A stretch of 64,000 nt of DNA from JBAVOR01 sp049692255 (GTDB taxonomy: Bacteria > Babelota > Babeliae > Babelales > JACPOV01), in the NCBI GenBank assembly GCA_049692255.1, contig JBAVOR010000025.1, positions 1 through 64,000 on the forward strand, written 5' to 3'. Shown one piece after another: positions 34,753 through 42,682 of this stretch; the stretch's first letter is position 1; each line of letters begins with the position of its first letter. A program made the translations under genes and the position numbers. The notes under the pieces were generated by a model. The model was not told the DNA's origin. It did not search any database and was given only the letters and a program-made list of their open reading frames with translations.

Positions 34753-35301
34753 ATGAAAGCAAACACCATGATTACCATACGAACATTTGCGCTTTATTTT
34801 CTACTAAGCCTCTCTCATAGAGCTCTCTACAGCGCTCAAAATAATGCCGATACCTATGAAATGAACGTAGTATCAGTGGCCCTCTGTCTGCTCAACAAAA
34901 CTCCTCCATATGTGCCGACACCAGAAAAGTTAGCACTCTCGTACATTACCGATAATCCTACACTGACCACGTCTACAGCGATTGTCATCAATAACACGCT
35001 CAAAAAGAAGGATTCAAAAAGGAATTACAGATGTGATTTTTGTATTAACACGCTCATACAGAACAGCAATCAAGAGCTATCAATCATACGAAATAATAGA
35101 ATGGGCGCTGCAAAATTTCCCGCTGTTGAAAGACAAATGCTCAAAGCATACTGCTTTAACAGTAAAACGGAGTTCGAGAAACATGAAAAAACCAACGCGC
35201 ATGGCTCAACAACCCGCATTCGGTGTTCCCCCTGCAAAAAAACATTCGCGGATAAGCACGCTTGGCACAAGCATATCAAACGGTTTCATATCATAGACTA
35301 A
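34753..35301 (+). CDS. Exported C2H2-type zinc-finger-like protein (paralogue 2)
   Basis: About 182 residues with a signal peptide (ITIRTFALYFLLSLSHRALY). It has the same layout as its neighbour: CDFCINT, a Cys then FEKHEKTNAH, and a last finger CSPCKKTFADKHAWHKHIKRF ending in His (CxxC, 12 residues, His, 4 residues, His). Shared spacing and the CINT and KHIK blocks show a tandem duplication. The start could be 34753 or 34768; neither has a clear ribosome binding site. It lies 14 bases after the first paralogue, probably in one transcript. Confidence 0.72.
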   Translation: MKANTMITIRTFALYFLLSLSHRALYSAQNNADTYEMNVVSVALCLLNKTPPYVPTPEKLALSYITDNPTLTTSTAIVINNTLKKKDSKRNYRCDFCINTLIQNSNQELSIIRNNRMGAAKFPAVERQMLKAYCFNSKTEFEKHEKTNAHGSTTRIRCSPCKKTFADKHAWHKHIKRFHIID

Positions 35302-35457
35302 CGTTTTTCTCTGGAGCAAAAGTGAGAGTTGCGTGTTTATCGCCGTTTGAATGCTATGGTACACGCGTCTGCCCCAACAGAGGTAAACTCTTGCGATAAG
35401 TACCATTTATTTTTTATGGTATTGACACCTGTGGTTTGTATAAAAAAGGAGCATTCC

Positions 35458-35805
35458 ATGAAAGCAACGCGCAAAGAAAAGGTACGCATTGGAGCACTTG
35501 CCCGCCAGTTGGGCGTTAAGCGGTTTGTTATTCGCTTTTGGGAAAAAGAGTTTGGTATTACTGCATCTCGCACCAAAGGAGGGCAACGGTTTTATAAACA
35601 TACCGAATGCGAACGGTTTCATCATATAAAAAAATTATTGTACGAAAAGGGGTTTACTATAGCCGGCGCAAAAAAAATTCTTGAGCAACCAACACAACCA
35701 CTCGAACAGCCCGTTCTGGTTATTGACGTCCCTCACATATTCACCAAATATGACGCGCTTTTAGAAATACAAAAAAAGCTGATTGCATTGCGAGAATCAC
35801 TTTAA
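35458..35805 (+). CDS. MerR-family transcriptional regulator
   Basis: 115 residues with the MerR winged-helix DNA-binding domain: IGALARQLGVKRFVIRFWEK followed by TKGGQRFYKHTECERFHHIK and LLYEKGFTIAGAKK. Only a short C-terminal helix follows, so it has no evident metal- or drug-binding domain, like small housekeeping MerR regulators. The start has AAAAAAGGAG 7 bases upstream; the frame is open back to 35329. Its target is unknown. murC follows 76 bp downstream on the same strand. Confidence 0.85.
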   Translation: MKATRKEKVRIGALARQLGVKRFVIRFWEKEFGITASRTKGGQRFYKHTECERFHHIKKLLYEKGFTIAGAKKILEQPTQPLEQPVLVIDVPHIFTKYDALLEIQKKLIALRESL

Positions 35806-35881
35806 TTCAGTAGAATAACCACATATCATTGTATGCACAAAAACCGTAAACAACACTCATTGCAAGCAAGGCACCATTTTT

Positions 35882-37276
35882 ATGTACCATAAAAAAGCAC
35901 ATATCCATTTTGTAGGTATCGGTGGGATTGGCATGAGTGGTATTGCCACTATTTTACGCTTGCAAGGATATCAGATCTCTGGGTGCGATATTGATACCCA
36001 TCAAAAAAGCATTATCGATCTGAAAGCAATCGGTTGTACTATAGGCGAAGGCAATAACAGTGCACAATGCGATGATCATTCAATCGATATACTCGTCTAT
36101 TCGTCCGCTATTAAAATAACAGATGAAGAAATTCAACGCGCGCAACAACGAGGTATTCCTACTATTAGCCGGGCACTTATGCTTGCCGAACTGATGCGTA
36201 CCAAATACAGCATCGCCGTTGCAGGCATGCATGGCAAAACTACCACTACCTCCCTTATTTCGCATATCTTAATTGAAGCACACAAAGACCCCACCGTTAT
36301 TATTGGTGGTCATTTAAAAAATATCTCAAGCAATGCGCGCATGGGCACGGGTGACTTTTTGGTTGCAGAAGCAGATGAAAGTGACCGGTCATTACTTTCT
36401 TTACAAGCAACGCTCGCTATTATTACCAATATTAATCTGGAGCATTTAGATACGTACACAGATATTGAAGACATCAAGCAAACGTTTGTGCAGTTTTTAA
36501 ACAATTTACCCTTCTACGGTAAAGCAATCGTATGCATTGATGACCCTTATATCCGTTCAATCCTTCCAATGCCCCATATTAAATTCATAAAATATGGCAT
36601 TAACCCCGATGCAGATTTGTATGCAGATGCAATAGAATTGGGCACCGATCACGTGCAATTTACCGTGTGCACTGCAACTGAACGGTTAGGACGTATAATG
36701 TTACCCATGCCAGGCATTCATAACGTACGTAACTGCCTAGCTGCTATTGCCTTATGCAGAGATCTCACGATATCGTTTGAAACGATTACTCAAGCATGCG
36801 CTACTTTTAAAGGAGTTGATCGTCGCTTTAGCTATCGTGGTATCTTTAATGGCGCAGAAATATTTGATGATTATGGGCACCACCCCGATGAAATTAAACA
36901 TACCGTAGCTGTTGCACGCCAGCGAAGCAAAGGGAAATTAATTCTTGTATTTCAACCCCACCGCTATACCCGCACCGATAAGCTTTGGCACTATTTTATC
37001 GATACCTTCAAACAACTCCCCATCGACGAACTATTGATCACCGATATTCATGCTGCTAGCGAAGAACCAATTCCTGGTATTACGAGCGACCGTTTTGTTG
37101 CTGCATTACAAACAGCAGCCTTACCGTATACCGTGCGTTACGTGCCCTATGAAAAAGATTTCAAAGAAATGCAACGGCACCTTACTACTCTGGCCAACTC
37201 TAATGATCTTATTTTACTACAGGGGGCAGGTAAAATTACCCTTCTTTCTCGCTATTTATGCAACGATAATTTGTAA
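35882..37276 (+). CDS. murC: UDP-N-acetylmuramate--L-alanine ligase
   Basis: Adds L-alanine to UDP-MurNAc in cytoplasmic peptidoglycan precursor synthesis. The N-terminal motif is FVGIGGIGMSGIATIL. The ATP loop is AGMHGKTTTTSLI. Mur-ligase blocks ADESDRS, NINLEHLDTY, DYGHHPDEI and FQPHRYTR are present. 464 residues, normal. It implies that the organism retains at least part of the cell-wall pathway. Confidence 0.96.
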   Translation: MYHKKAHIHFVGIGGIGMSGIATILRLQGYQISGCDIDTHQKSIIDLKAIGCTIGEGNNSAQCDDHSIDILVYSSAIKITDEEIQRAQQRGIPTISRALMLAELMRTKYSIAVAGMHGKTTTTSLISHILIEAHKDPTVIIGGHLKNISSNARMGTGDFLVAEADESDRSLLSLQATLAIITNINLEHLDTYTDIEDIKQTFVQFLNNLPFYGKAIVCIDDPYIRSILPMPHIKFIKYGINPDADLYADAIELGTDHVQFTVCTATERLGRIMLPMPGIHNVRNCLAAIALCRDLTISFETITQACATFKGVDRRFSYRGIFNGAEIFDDYGHHPDEIKHTVAVARQRSKGKLILVFQPHRYTRTDKLWHYFIDTFKQLPIDELLITDIHAASEEPIPGITSDRFVAALQTAALPYTVRYVPYEKDFKEMQRHLTTLANSNDLILLQGAGKITLLSRYLCNDNL

Positions 37277-37291
37277 TTTCTATTAGAAAAA

Positions 37292-37319
37292 TTGACATTC
37301 CTCTTTGGATATATACACT
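37292..37319 (+). promoter_or_regulatory. Sigma70 promoter before the 37355 gene
   Basis: A perfect TTGACA, 16-base spacer, TACACT, 36 bases before the start. A GGAGGA site lies 6 bases before the ATG. Confidence 0.6.
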
Positions 37320-37354
37320 AATAGTATATATATTTCGAATTATGGAGGATTTAC

Positions 37355-37729
37355 ATGGATTATAAAAAAACGATCGCTGGTTCATTGTTCTTTATTCCCG
37401 CTTTTTCACTGGCACACTCCCCTTTTCTTGATAGCTTAGCTGGCAGCGCACTCGGCAGCATGGTAGGCACTGTTTTGACTAATAATTGCTCTCCGCAACG
37501 TGTTTATCTAGTCGAACGGCCCGTGATACATACAACGGTTATAAAAAAGAAACGACCTTCTTTTATTGAGACTCAGTTAAAAGCAGAAAATACTCGTTTA
37601 AAAGTAGCCAATGATGTATTGCTTGAAGAACTGTGCAAACAAGAAGAAATTATCGAACAACAAAAAGAACAGATACAAGCACACACCGAACAACAGGTAG
37701 GTACAACTAAGGGCATAATTAAAAAATAG
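37355..37729 (+). CDS. Exported glycine-zipper/coiled-coil protein (paralogue 1)
   Basis: 124 residues. A signal peptide (MDYKKTIAGSLFFIPAFSLA) is followed by a small-residue helix LAGSALGSMVGTVLTNN (glycine-zipper-like), then VERPVIHTTV and a Glu/Lys/Gln coiled coil to the end. The next gene has the same order (zipper, VVERQVVREPV, coiled coil), so the two look like diverged duplicates. Probably an envelope protein; function unknown. Confidence 0.68.
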   Translation: MDYKKTIAGSLFFIPAFSLAHSPFLDSLAGSALGSMVGTVLTNNCSPQRVYLVERPVIHTTVIKKKRPSFIETQLKAENTRLKVANDVLLEELCKQEEIIEQQKEQIQAHTEQQVGTTKGIIKK

Positions 37730-37827
37730 TGCCGGCTCCCTTTCTTTTAAACGATTTTCTTGCATTTCCCCTTTCTATTACGCTAAAATATTATTACAAT
37801 CTGAATTTATTAAAAAGGAGAAATAGC

Positions 37828-38445
37828 ATGCATTTCATTAAATCTATCCTTACTTTCATAGCCATTACTTTGAGCGCAACTCAACTATGCGCACGGGGCG
37901 GCGGATGCGGCTGGGGCTCATTTGTCGGCGGGTTTGCGGGCGGTGCACTGGGAAGCTCTATAGCCAATAGTGGCAATAGGCAAACGGTGGTTGAACGACA
38001 GGTAGTACGAGAACCAGTCTACGTACAAACGGCACCGGCACAACCAGCCTACGATGAAAAGGCAGCAGAAATGCGCGCCTTAAAACGGGAAAATGAATAT
38101 TTACAAAAGCAAATTGAACAAGACAAGAAACAGATAGAGCAAGACAGACGCGAACGCCATATGGTACAAGAACAGTTAAAAAATTTGCAGAATCAAATCA
38201 ATCAACAGCACAGTGCTCCACGCTGCTCATCACCAAAGCAAGGTATGAAAAAAAATATCCGCCCTGCACGAACAGCAGCTCAGGCATATGAGAAAAACGA
38301 TATAGAAACGGAATATGAAGCATTAGAGCAGGAAGACCAATCACCTGACAGCATGGATGAAGACAATCATTTTCTCGTAGCAGAAACTGAAGCTCCTGAT
38401 TGGGCACCGGCAGCACTAGAAAAAGGAGTAGAGCAGATTAAATAA
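37828..38445 (+). CDS. Exported glycine-zipper/coiled-coil protein (paralogue 2)
   Basis: 205 residues starting MHFIKSILTFIAITLSATQLC, a signal peptide. GGGCGWGSFVGGFAGGALGS forms a glycine zipper. A coiled coil of IEQDKKQ repeats (about residues 70-120) and an acidic C-terminus follow. The start at 37828 has AAAAAGGAG 8 bases upstream; the frame is open to 37729. Glycine-zipper proteins often sit in or cross the outer membrane, but the role here is unknown. The last 8 bases overlap the convergent lipoprotein gene. Confidence 0.7.
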   Translation: MHFIKSILTFIAITLSATQLCARGGGCGWGSFVGGFAGGALGSSIANSGNRQTVVERQVVREPVYVQTAPAQPAYDEKAAEMRALKRENEYLQKQIEQDKKQIEQDRRERHMVQEQLKNLQNQINQQHSAPRCSSPKQGMKKNIRPARTAAQAYEKNDIETEYEALEQEDQSPDSMDEDNHFLVAETEAPDWAPAALEKGVEQIK

Positions 38446-38890
38446 GCTCGTCCCGTTTATGCATAAGCATAACATCTAATTGAGTATCGTACGCTGTGGG
38501 CTCTATGATAACAATCAACTGCTTGTGCATTTTTTCATACACCAGTACCGTGCGCAACTGGTCACCAAATTGACCAAAAAAGTGCCAGCCATTGTACGGC
38601 ATTTCCCCCGCATACAATTGCACCAACTGATCTCGTGTTGCATGCGTTATAAAACGCTGACGCACAGAGCCAGGAACTCCCGCTACGCGTACCGGCGCAT
38701 ATTCAGAAGCAATCCGACAATCAATAGGCAATGTAACATCATGTAACTGCGTGCGCAACTCCGTTGGTATCGGTAAAAACTTGTTTGCTTGCACGCGAAA
38801 TGGCTTATGGCAACCGGGTAAAAAAAACAATAAACCAAGGACAATAGCACAAAGGGTATTTATCCTTGATTTATCGTATAATTGATACAT
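38438..38890 (-). CDS. Putative lipoprotein, unknown function
   Basis: 150 residues. After a short polar start there is a hydrophobic helix (LCAIVLGLLFFLPGC) ending in FLPGC, an acceptable lipobox, so a lipid-anchored protein is likely. The mature part contains APVRVAGVPGSVRQRF and YAGEMPYNGWHFFGQFG. I do not recognise the fold. It is upstream of rplS by 36 bp in transcription-independent order and converges with the coiled-coil gene. Confidence 0.62.
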   Translation of the reverse strand: MYQLYDKSRINTLCAIVLGLLFFLPGCHKPFRVQANKFLPIPTELRTQLHDVTLPIDCRIASEYAPVRVAGVPGSVRQRFITHATRDQLVQLYAGEMPYNGWHFFGQFGDQLRTVLVYEKMHKQLIVIIEPTAYDTQLDVMLMHKRDELI

Positions 38891-38926
38891 TGCTCTCTTT
38901 CAAAAGCGCATTACAACTGAAAAACG

Positions 38927-39325
38927 TTATAAAGCTGCTTCTTTTTTCTCTTTTTGTTCTTTGGTAAGAACATGCTCAGCTACGCGCGCTTCTTTACCAA
39001 TACGTTTTCTCATGTAATAGAGCTTCGCACGACGTACTTTACCGTGACGAACAAATTTAATATCGGAGATCATGGGAGAATGGTACGGAAAAATCTTTTC
39101 AACAGCAACTGCATTAGCGCTTATTTTACGTACTACGAAGGTAGAACTAATGCCATTGTTATGGATAGCAATGACGTCACCTTCAAATTGTTGAATTCTT
39201 TTTTTATCACCCTCTTTTACCCATTGAGAAACGTTAATGGTGTCGCCAACGCCAAAAGAAGGAAAATTACGCTCTTTAATGTCGATGTGAGCAATCGTCT
39301 CTTTGGTTAACTTTGCTGCTTTCAT
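38927..39325 (-). CDS. rplS: 50S ribosomal protein L19
   Basis: A subunit-interface protein. Blocks: FPSFGVGDTINVSQWVKEGD, RIQQFEGDVIAIHNNGISST, and the KVRRAKLYYMRKRIGKEAR end. 132 residues with a Lys/Glu tail. It ends the ffh-rpsP-khpA-trmD-rplS cluster. Confidence 0.96.
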   Translation of the reverse strand: MKAAKLTKETIAHIDIKERNFPSFGVGDTINVSQWVKEGDKKRIQQFEGDVIAIHNNGISSTFVVRKISANAVAVEKIFPYHSPMISDIKFVRHGKVRRAKLYYMRKRIGKEARVAEHVLTKEQKEKKEAAL

Positions 39326-39406
39326 GAATATATTCCTTGCGCTTGATTTATCTACTAAATGGAAATCCAGCTTCTACTATACCAAAAACTCACTTTTTTA
39401 CAACCT

Positions 39407-40714
39407 TTACCCTACCCGGGTGACCGGATTGATCCCTAACCAACGGTCAAACACAATTGCCATTGCCGCACGCACAGACAAATGGTTAAATTCGGTAAAT
39501 CCTACCAGAGGGGGTAATACATAATCACACCGTTCTAAAAATGACTGCGAAAGACCTTTTCCTGTACCAAATACCAACAGCACGGGACGTGCATGGACCC
39601 ATACGCGCTCTTGATCATAGTAACTGGCCATAGGTACCCCTGATACTTCTTTTGCCGACGTTGCTATCACCAATGGCTTTTTGCCTTCCACCTGTTCGAT
39701 ATGCGCGACCACTTCGTCAAATGCACTCATCAAAAGCACGTCTTTCAATGCTTCGTGACGATGGGGGTTATACTCTTTACCGGCACCCTCATGCCAAAAA
39801 TCGAGCAATGTACGCACGATAGTTTGCTGATCGAGCAGGGGAGTAACGATACAATAGTTTTTAATGCCATACGTATGCGCTGAGCGGGCTCCATCATGAA
39901 TGTCGATAGAGGTAACCGAGGTGGTCCCCACCCCTTCATGGGGTAAGAGTACATCGCTATGCATGAGCACGGTATAATGAGCAGGTATATAACGAGCAGC
40001 AAGCGCTTTGTCTTCTCCGTTTAACGGATACGTGCGTAACCATTGAAAATGCTGCTTAACCGTTTTTGCTGCTTGCGCTTCACGCCGCCATTGCTTGATA
40101 GTCCCATGATTACCCGAACGAATGATTGCTGGCACTTCTTTATTATGCCAAACAACTGGCTGAGTAAACTCGGGATAATCGACAAATGGCCCTGCAAATG
40201 AATCTTGAGTAATCGATTGTTCATTGCCAATAACACCAGGAACAAAACGAAATAATGATTCAAGAAGCACCATGGCAGGAAGATCACCTCCCATAAGCAC
40301 ATAGTCTCCAATAGAAATCACCATATCGGCATATTCTTCTTCTACGCGCGCATCCATGCCTTCATAGCGTGCAGTGACCAGCATAAGATGATTATTCCGG
40401 TCCGCTACCTTCTGCTGAATAGTGCGCAACACAGTGCTATTTAATTTGGTGCCTTGTGGAGAAAAAAAGATTCGAAATGCAGTTCCTTCCTTTTCCGCGT
40501 GACCGATGGCCGCCTCAACCACCGTTGGCTTGATAAGCATACCAGGCCCAGGCCCAAAAGTAGGGGCATCTATGCGTTCCTTGGACGCCACATAGTCCAA
40601 CAAGTTCACCAAAGAAACAGTAACAAGCTCTGTATCGCGCGCACGCCCTACTAAGCTTGTCTGCAAAAAAGGAGAATAAAGATCAGGAAATGATGTTATA
40701 ATTGAGCATTTCAT
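39407..40714 (-). CDS. trmD: tRNA (guanine-N1)-methyltransferase TrmD fused to a second SPOUT-like domain
   Basis: TrmD methylates G37 of tRNAs next to the anticodon, preventing frameshifts. The first half (to about residue 235) is a full TrmD: TSFPDLYSPF, the cofactor knot YVLMGGDLPAMVLLESL, and GNEQSITQDSFAG. The second half (about residues 245-435), from YTVLMHSDVLLPHEG to GLSQSFLERCDYVLPPL, has VFGTGKGLSQ and NHLSVRAAMAIVFDRWLG, typical of a PF09936-type SPOUT RNA methyltransferase. That domain is often a separate gene. I start it at 40714 (MKCSIITSFPD), 11 bases after the khpA stop. Confidence 0.9.
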   Translation of the reverse strand: MKCSIITSFPDLYSPFLQTSLVGRARDTELVTVSLVNLLDYVASKERIDAPTFGPGPGMLIKPTVVEAAIGHAEKEGTAFRIFFSPQGTKLNSTVLRTIQQKVADRNNHLMLVTARYEGMDARVEEEYADMVISIGDYVLMGGDLPAMVLLESLFRFVPGVIGNEQSITQDSFAGPFVDYPEFTQPVVWHNKEVPAIIRSGNHGTIKQWRREAQAAKTVKQHFQWLRTYPLNGEDKALAARYIPAHYTVLMHSDVLLPHEGVGTTSVTSIDIHDGARSAHTYGIKNYCIVTPLLDQQTIVRTLLDFWHEGAGKEYNPHRHEALKDVLLMSAFDEVVAHIEQVEGKKPLVIATSAKEVSGVPMASYYDQERVWVHARPVLLVFGTGKGLSQSFLERCDYVLPPLVGFTEFNHLSVRAAMAIVFDRWLGINPVTRVG

Positions 40715-40724
40715 TGTATCTGCG

Positions 40725-40955
40725 CTACTTGACGACTTCCACGCGGACTTCACGATTTTCTTGAAGTGCTGCTATTACCAGCATACGCAGCGACTTAATA
40801 ACACAGCCATCTTTGCCTATGATTCGTTTAAAATCATCAGGAGCAACACGAACCTCAATCATGCTTTTGTCTCCATCGTGCAAGACAGAGACAGAAACTG
40901 CTTCAGGTTCAGCCGCAAGGCTTTTTACCACAAATTCAACTAGGCCTTTTATCAT
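40725..40955 (-). CDS. khpA: KH-domain RNA-binding protein KhpA (YlqC)
   Basis: 76 residues forming one KH domain with the GxxG loop in FKRIIGKDGCVIKSLRML. The N-terminus MIKGLVEFVVKSLAAEPEAV is typical of the KhpA family, small RNA chaperones that pair with KhpB and affect cell-envelope growth. It lies between rpsP and trmD, its standard position. Confidence 0.92.
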   Translation of the reverse strand: MIKGLVEFVVKSLAAEPEAVSVSVLHDGDKSMIEVRVAPDDFKRIIGKDGCVIKSLRMLVIAALQENREVRVEVVK

Positions 40956-40967
40956 AGCAAAAGACCT

Positions 40968-41216
40968 TTATGCTTTTTGTGATGCGCGATATTGTTTGTG
41001 AATTCGGCGTACCGCATCACTCATTACCGCCCCTTGCGCAACCCAGTGATTCAAACGTTCTTCATGCAACTGAGTAAAAGTATGACTAAGAGGGTTGTAT
41101 GTACCTAAATTTTCAATAAATTTACCATCGCGGCTTCTGCGTTCATCAATAGCCACTACGCGATAGTGAGGTGCATTTTTTTTGCCTAGACGAGACAAAC
41201 GAATTTTAACTGCCAT
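40968..41216 (-). CDS. rpsP: 30S ribosomal protein S16
   Basis: 82 residues. It starts MAVKIRLSRLGKKNAPHYRV and has ERRSRDGKFIENLGTYNPLS. Normal length. Followed after 12 bases by khpA. A rimM gene, usual between here and trmD, is absent. Confidence 0.96.
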   Translation of the reverse strand: MAVKIRLSRLGKKNAPHYRVVAIDERRSRDGKFIENLGTYNPLSHTFTQLHEERLNHWVAQGAVMSDAVRRIHKQYRASQKA

Positions 41217-41265
41217 AGCAGCCAGGTCCTTTCATAAAAATTGATAGTTGCGAGAGATGCGGTCC

Positions 41266-42585
41266 CTATTTAAAGAATTTTTGCGCACCACCCATAGTTC
41301 CTAAAAGTTTAACAAATTGGAGCATTTGTTCAAATCGCGCAATAAATTGCGTTACTTCTGAAGCAGCAACTCCAGCCCCAGCGGCTATCCTTTTTTTACG
41401 TTCACCGTTGATAATTCGATACTGCGAAAGCTCTTTAGCAGTCATAGAATCAGCAATGGCCAAAAATCTTTTTATTTCACGCTCAGACTGCGCCAGCGTC
41501 TCTTGAGAAACCTTCTGTGCAGAAACCCCAGGCATATAGCGCATCAACTGCCCTATCGACCCTAGTTTGTTCATAGTTCGCAGCTGTGCAGCGAAATCTC
41601 TTAATGTCATTGTACCAGAAGCCATCGCTCCTTGCCAGGATTGAGTCTCTTCTTTTTTAATTTTCTGCTCAGCACGCTCAATAAGCGTTTCTAAATCCCC
41701 CATGCCAATCAGGCGGCTTGCAAGGCGATCTCCCTTAAAAAGCTCTAAATCTTCTACTTTTTCACCCGTACCGACGAACCAAATATCCTTTTTCAGTTCA
41801 TAACGGAACGCAAATGCAGCCCCTGCCCGGCTATTGCTGTCCATCTTAGTCAATATTACCCCATCAAACCCAATCGCTTCATTAAAAGCGCGCGCCACTG
41901 CAAGAGATTCCTGCCCTGTCATAGCATCAAGAACCAAAAGAGTATCAGTTGGCTGCACTATTGCATGTACCTGCTGCAGCTCAGCAAGCATGGTTTGATC
42001 TACGTGCAATCGCCCTGCCGTATCTAAAATAACTAAGTTATAGTTACCAGCACGTGCCTGGGAAACGAACCGTTTCACTTCATCTAGTACATTGGTACCG
42101 GCAGGCTCAAAAAAGGTTGCCCCAACCCGGTGTGCCATTTGGGCTAGCTGTTCTATAGCAGCAGGACGATAAAAATCGACAGAACCCACGAACGCTCGTA
42201 CCTTATTTTCATGCTGATGTGCAAAATAATGTACTAACTTGGCAACGGTAGTAGTCTTACCTGACCCTTGCAGCCCCGCAACCAAGACAACTCGGTTCAA
42301 ATGAGGGGAAAAAGAGCTTTCGCGCCCTAAAAAGTCGACCAACTTCGCATGCACAATTTTGGCAAAATGCTCATCTGCTTTGAGCGATTTAAGCACCTGT
42401 GTCCCCAGTACCTCAGCTTGCACTGCGGCGATAAAATCGTTCACCGTATGATACGGAACGTCAGCTTCAAGAAGAGCCTGTTTAAGCTTTTGAATAACCT
42501 GGGCCACATTCTTTTCTGTTAAGGTCCGCTGCCCTGTTAAATAGGAAAATGCATCTGAAAATTTTTGCGTAAGAAAGTCGAACAT
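41266..42585 (-). CDS. ffh: Signal recognition particle protein Ffh
   Basis: The GTPase and signal-sequence-binding subunit of SRP. The N domain is followed by the G domain with GLQGSGKTTTVAKLV, DTAGRLHVD, TKMDSNSRAGAAFA and an insertion-box region. The Met-rich M domain ends with QFVKLLGTMGGAQKFFK. I start it at 42585 (MFDFLTQKFSDAF) with GAGG 9 bases upstream; the frame is open to 42612. About 439 residues, normal. Confidence 0.96.
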   Translation of the reverse strand: MFDFLTQKFSDAFSYLTGQRTLTEKNVAQVIQKLKQALLEADVPYHTVNDFIAAVQAEVLGTQVLKSLKADEHFAKIVHAKLVDFLGRESSFSPHLNRVVLVAGLQGSGKTTTVAKLVHYFAHQHENKVRAFVGSVDFYRPAAIEQLAQMAHRVGATFFEPAGTNVLDEVKRFVSQARAGNYNLVILDTAGRLHVDQTMLAELQQVHAIVQPTDTLLVLDAMTGQESLAVARAFNEAIGFDGVILTKMDSNSRAGAAFAFRYELKKDIWFVGTGEKVEDLELFKGDRLASRLIGMGDLETLIERAEQKIKKEETQSWQGAMASGTMTLRDFAAQLRTMNKLGSIGQLMRYMPGVSAQKVSQETLAQSEREIKRFLAIADSMTAKELSQYRIINGERKKRIAAGAGVAASEVTQFIARFEQMLQFVKLLGTMGGAQKFFK

Positions 42586-42619
42586 ACCAAACCTCGTCAA
42601 AAGAGCTTTCATATATCAA

Positions 42620-42647
42620 TTGATGAAAAGAATAAACGCTCTATAAT
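42620..42647 (+). promoter_or_regulatory. Candidate promoter of hflX
   Basis: TTGATG, 16-base spacer, perfect TATAAT, 36 bases before the ATG chosen for hflX. Confidence 0.5.
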
Positions 42648-42682
42648 TGTATATATACCCTTTTAAAAATACAAATAAACGC

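Noticed and set aside
35422..35448. TTGACA followed by TATAAA before the MerR gene as a promoter
   Set aside because: The spacer is 11 bases, too short for sigma70; a short spacer would need an unusual activator and there is no other support.
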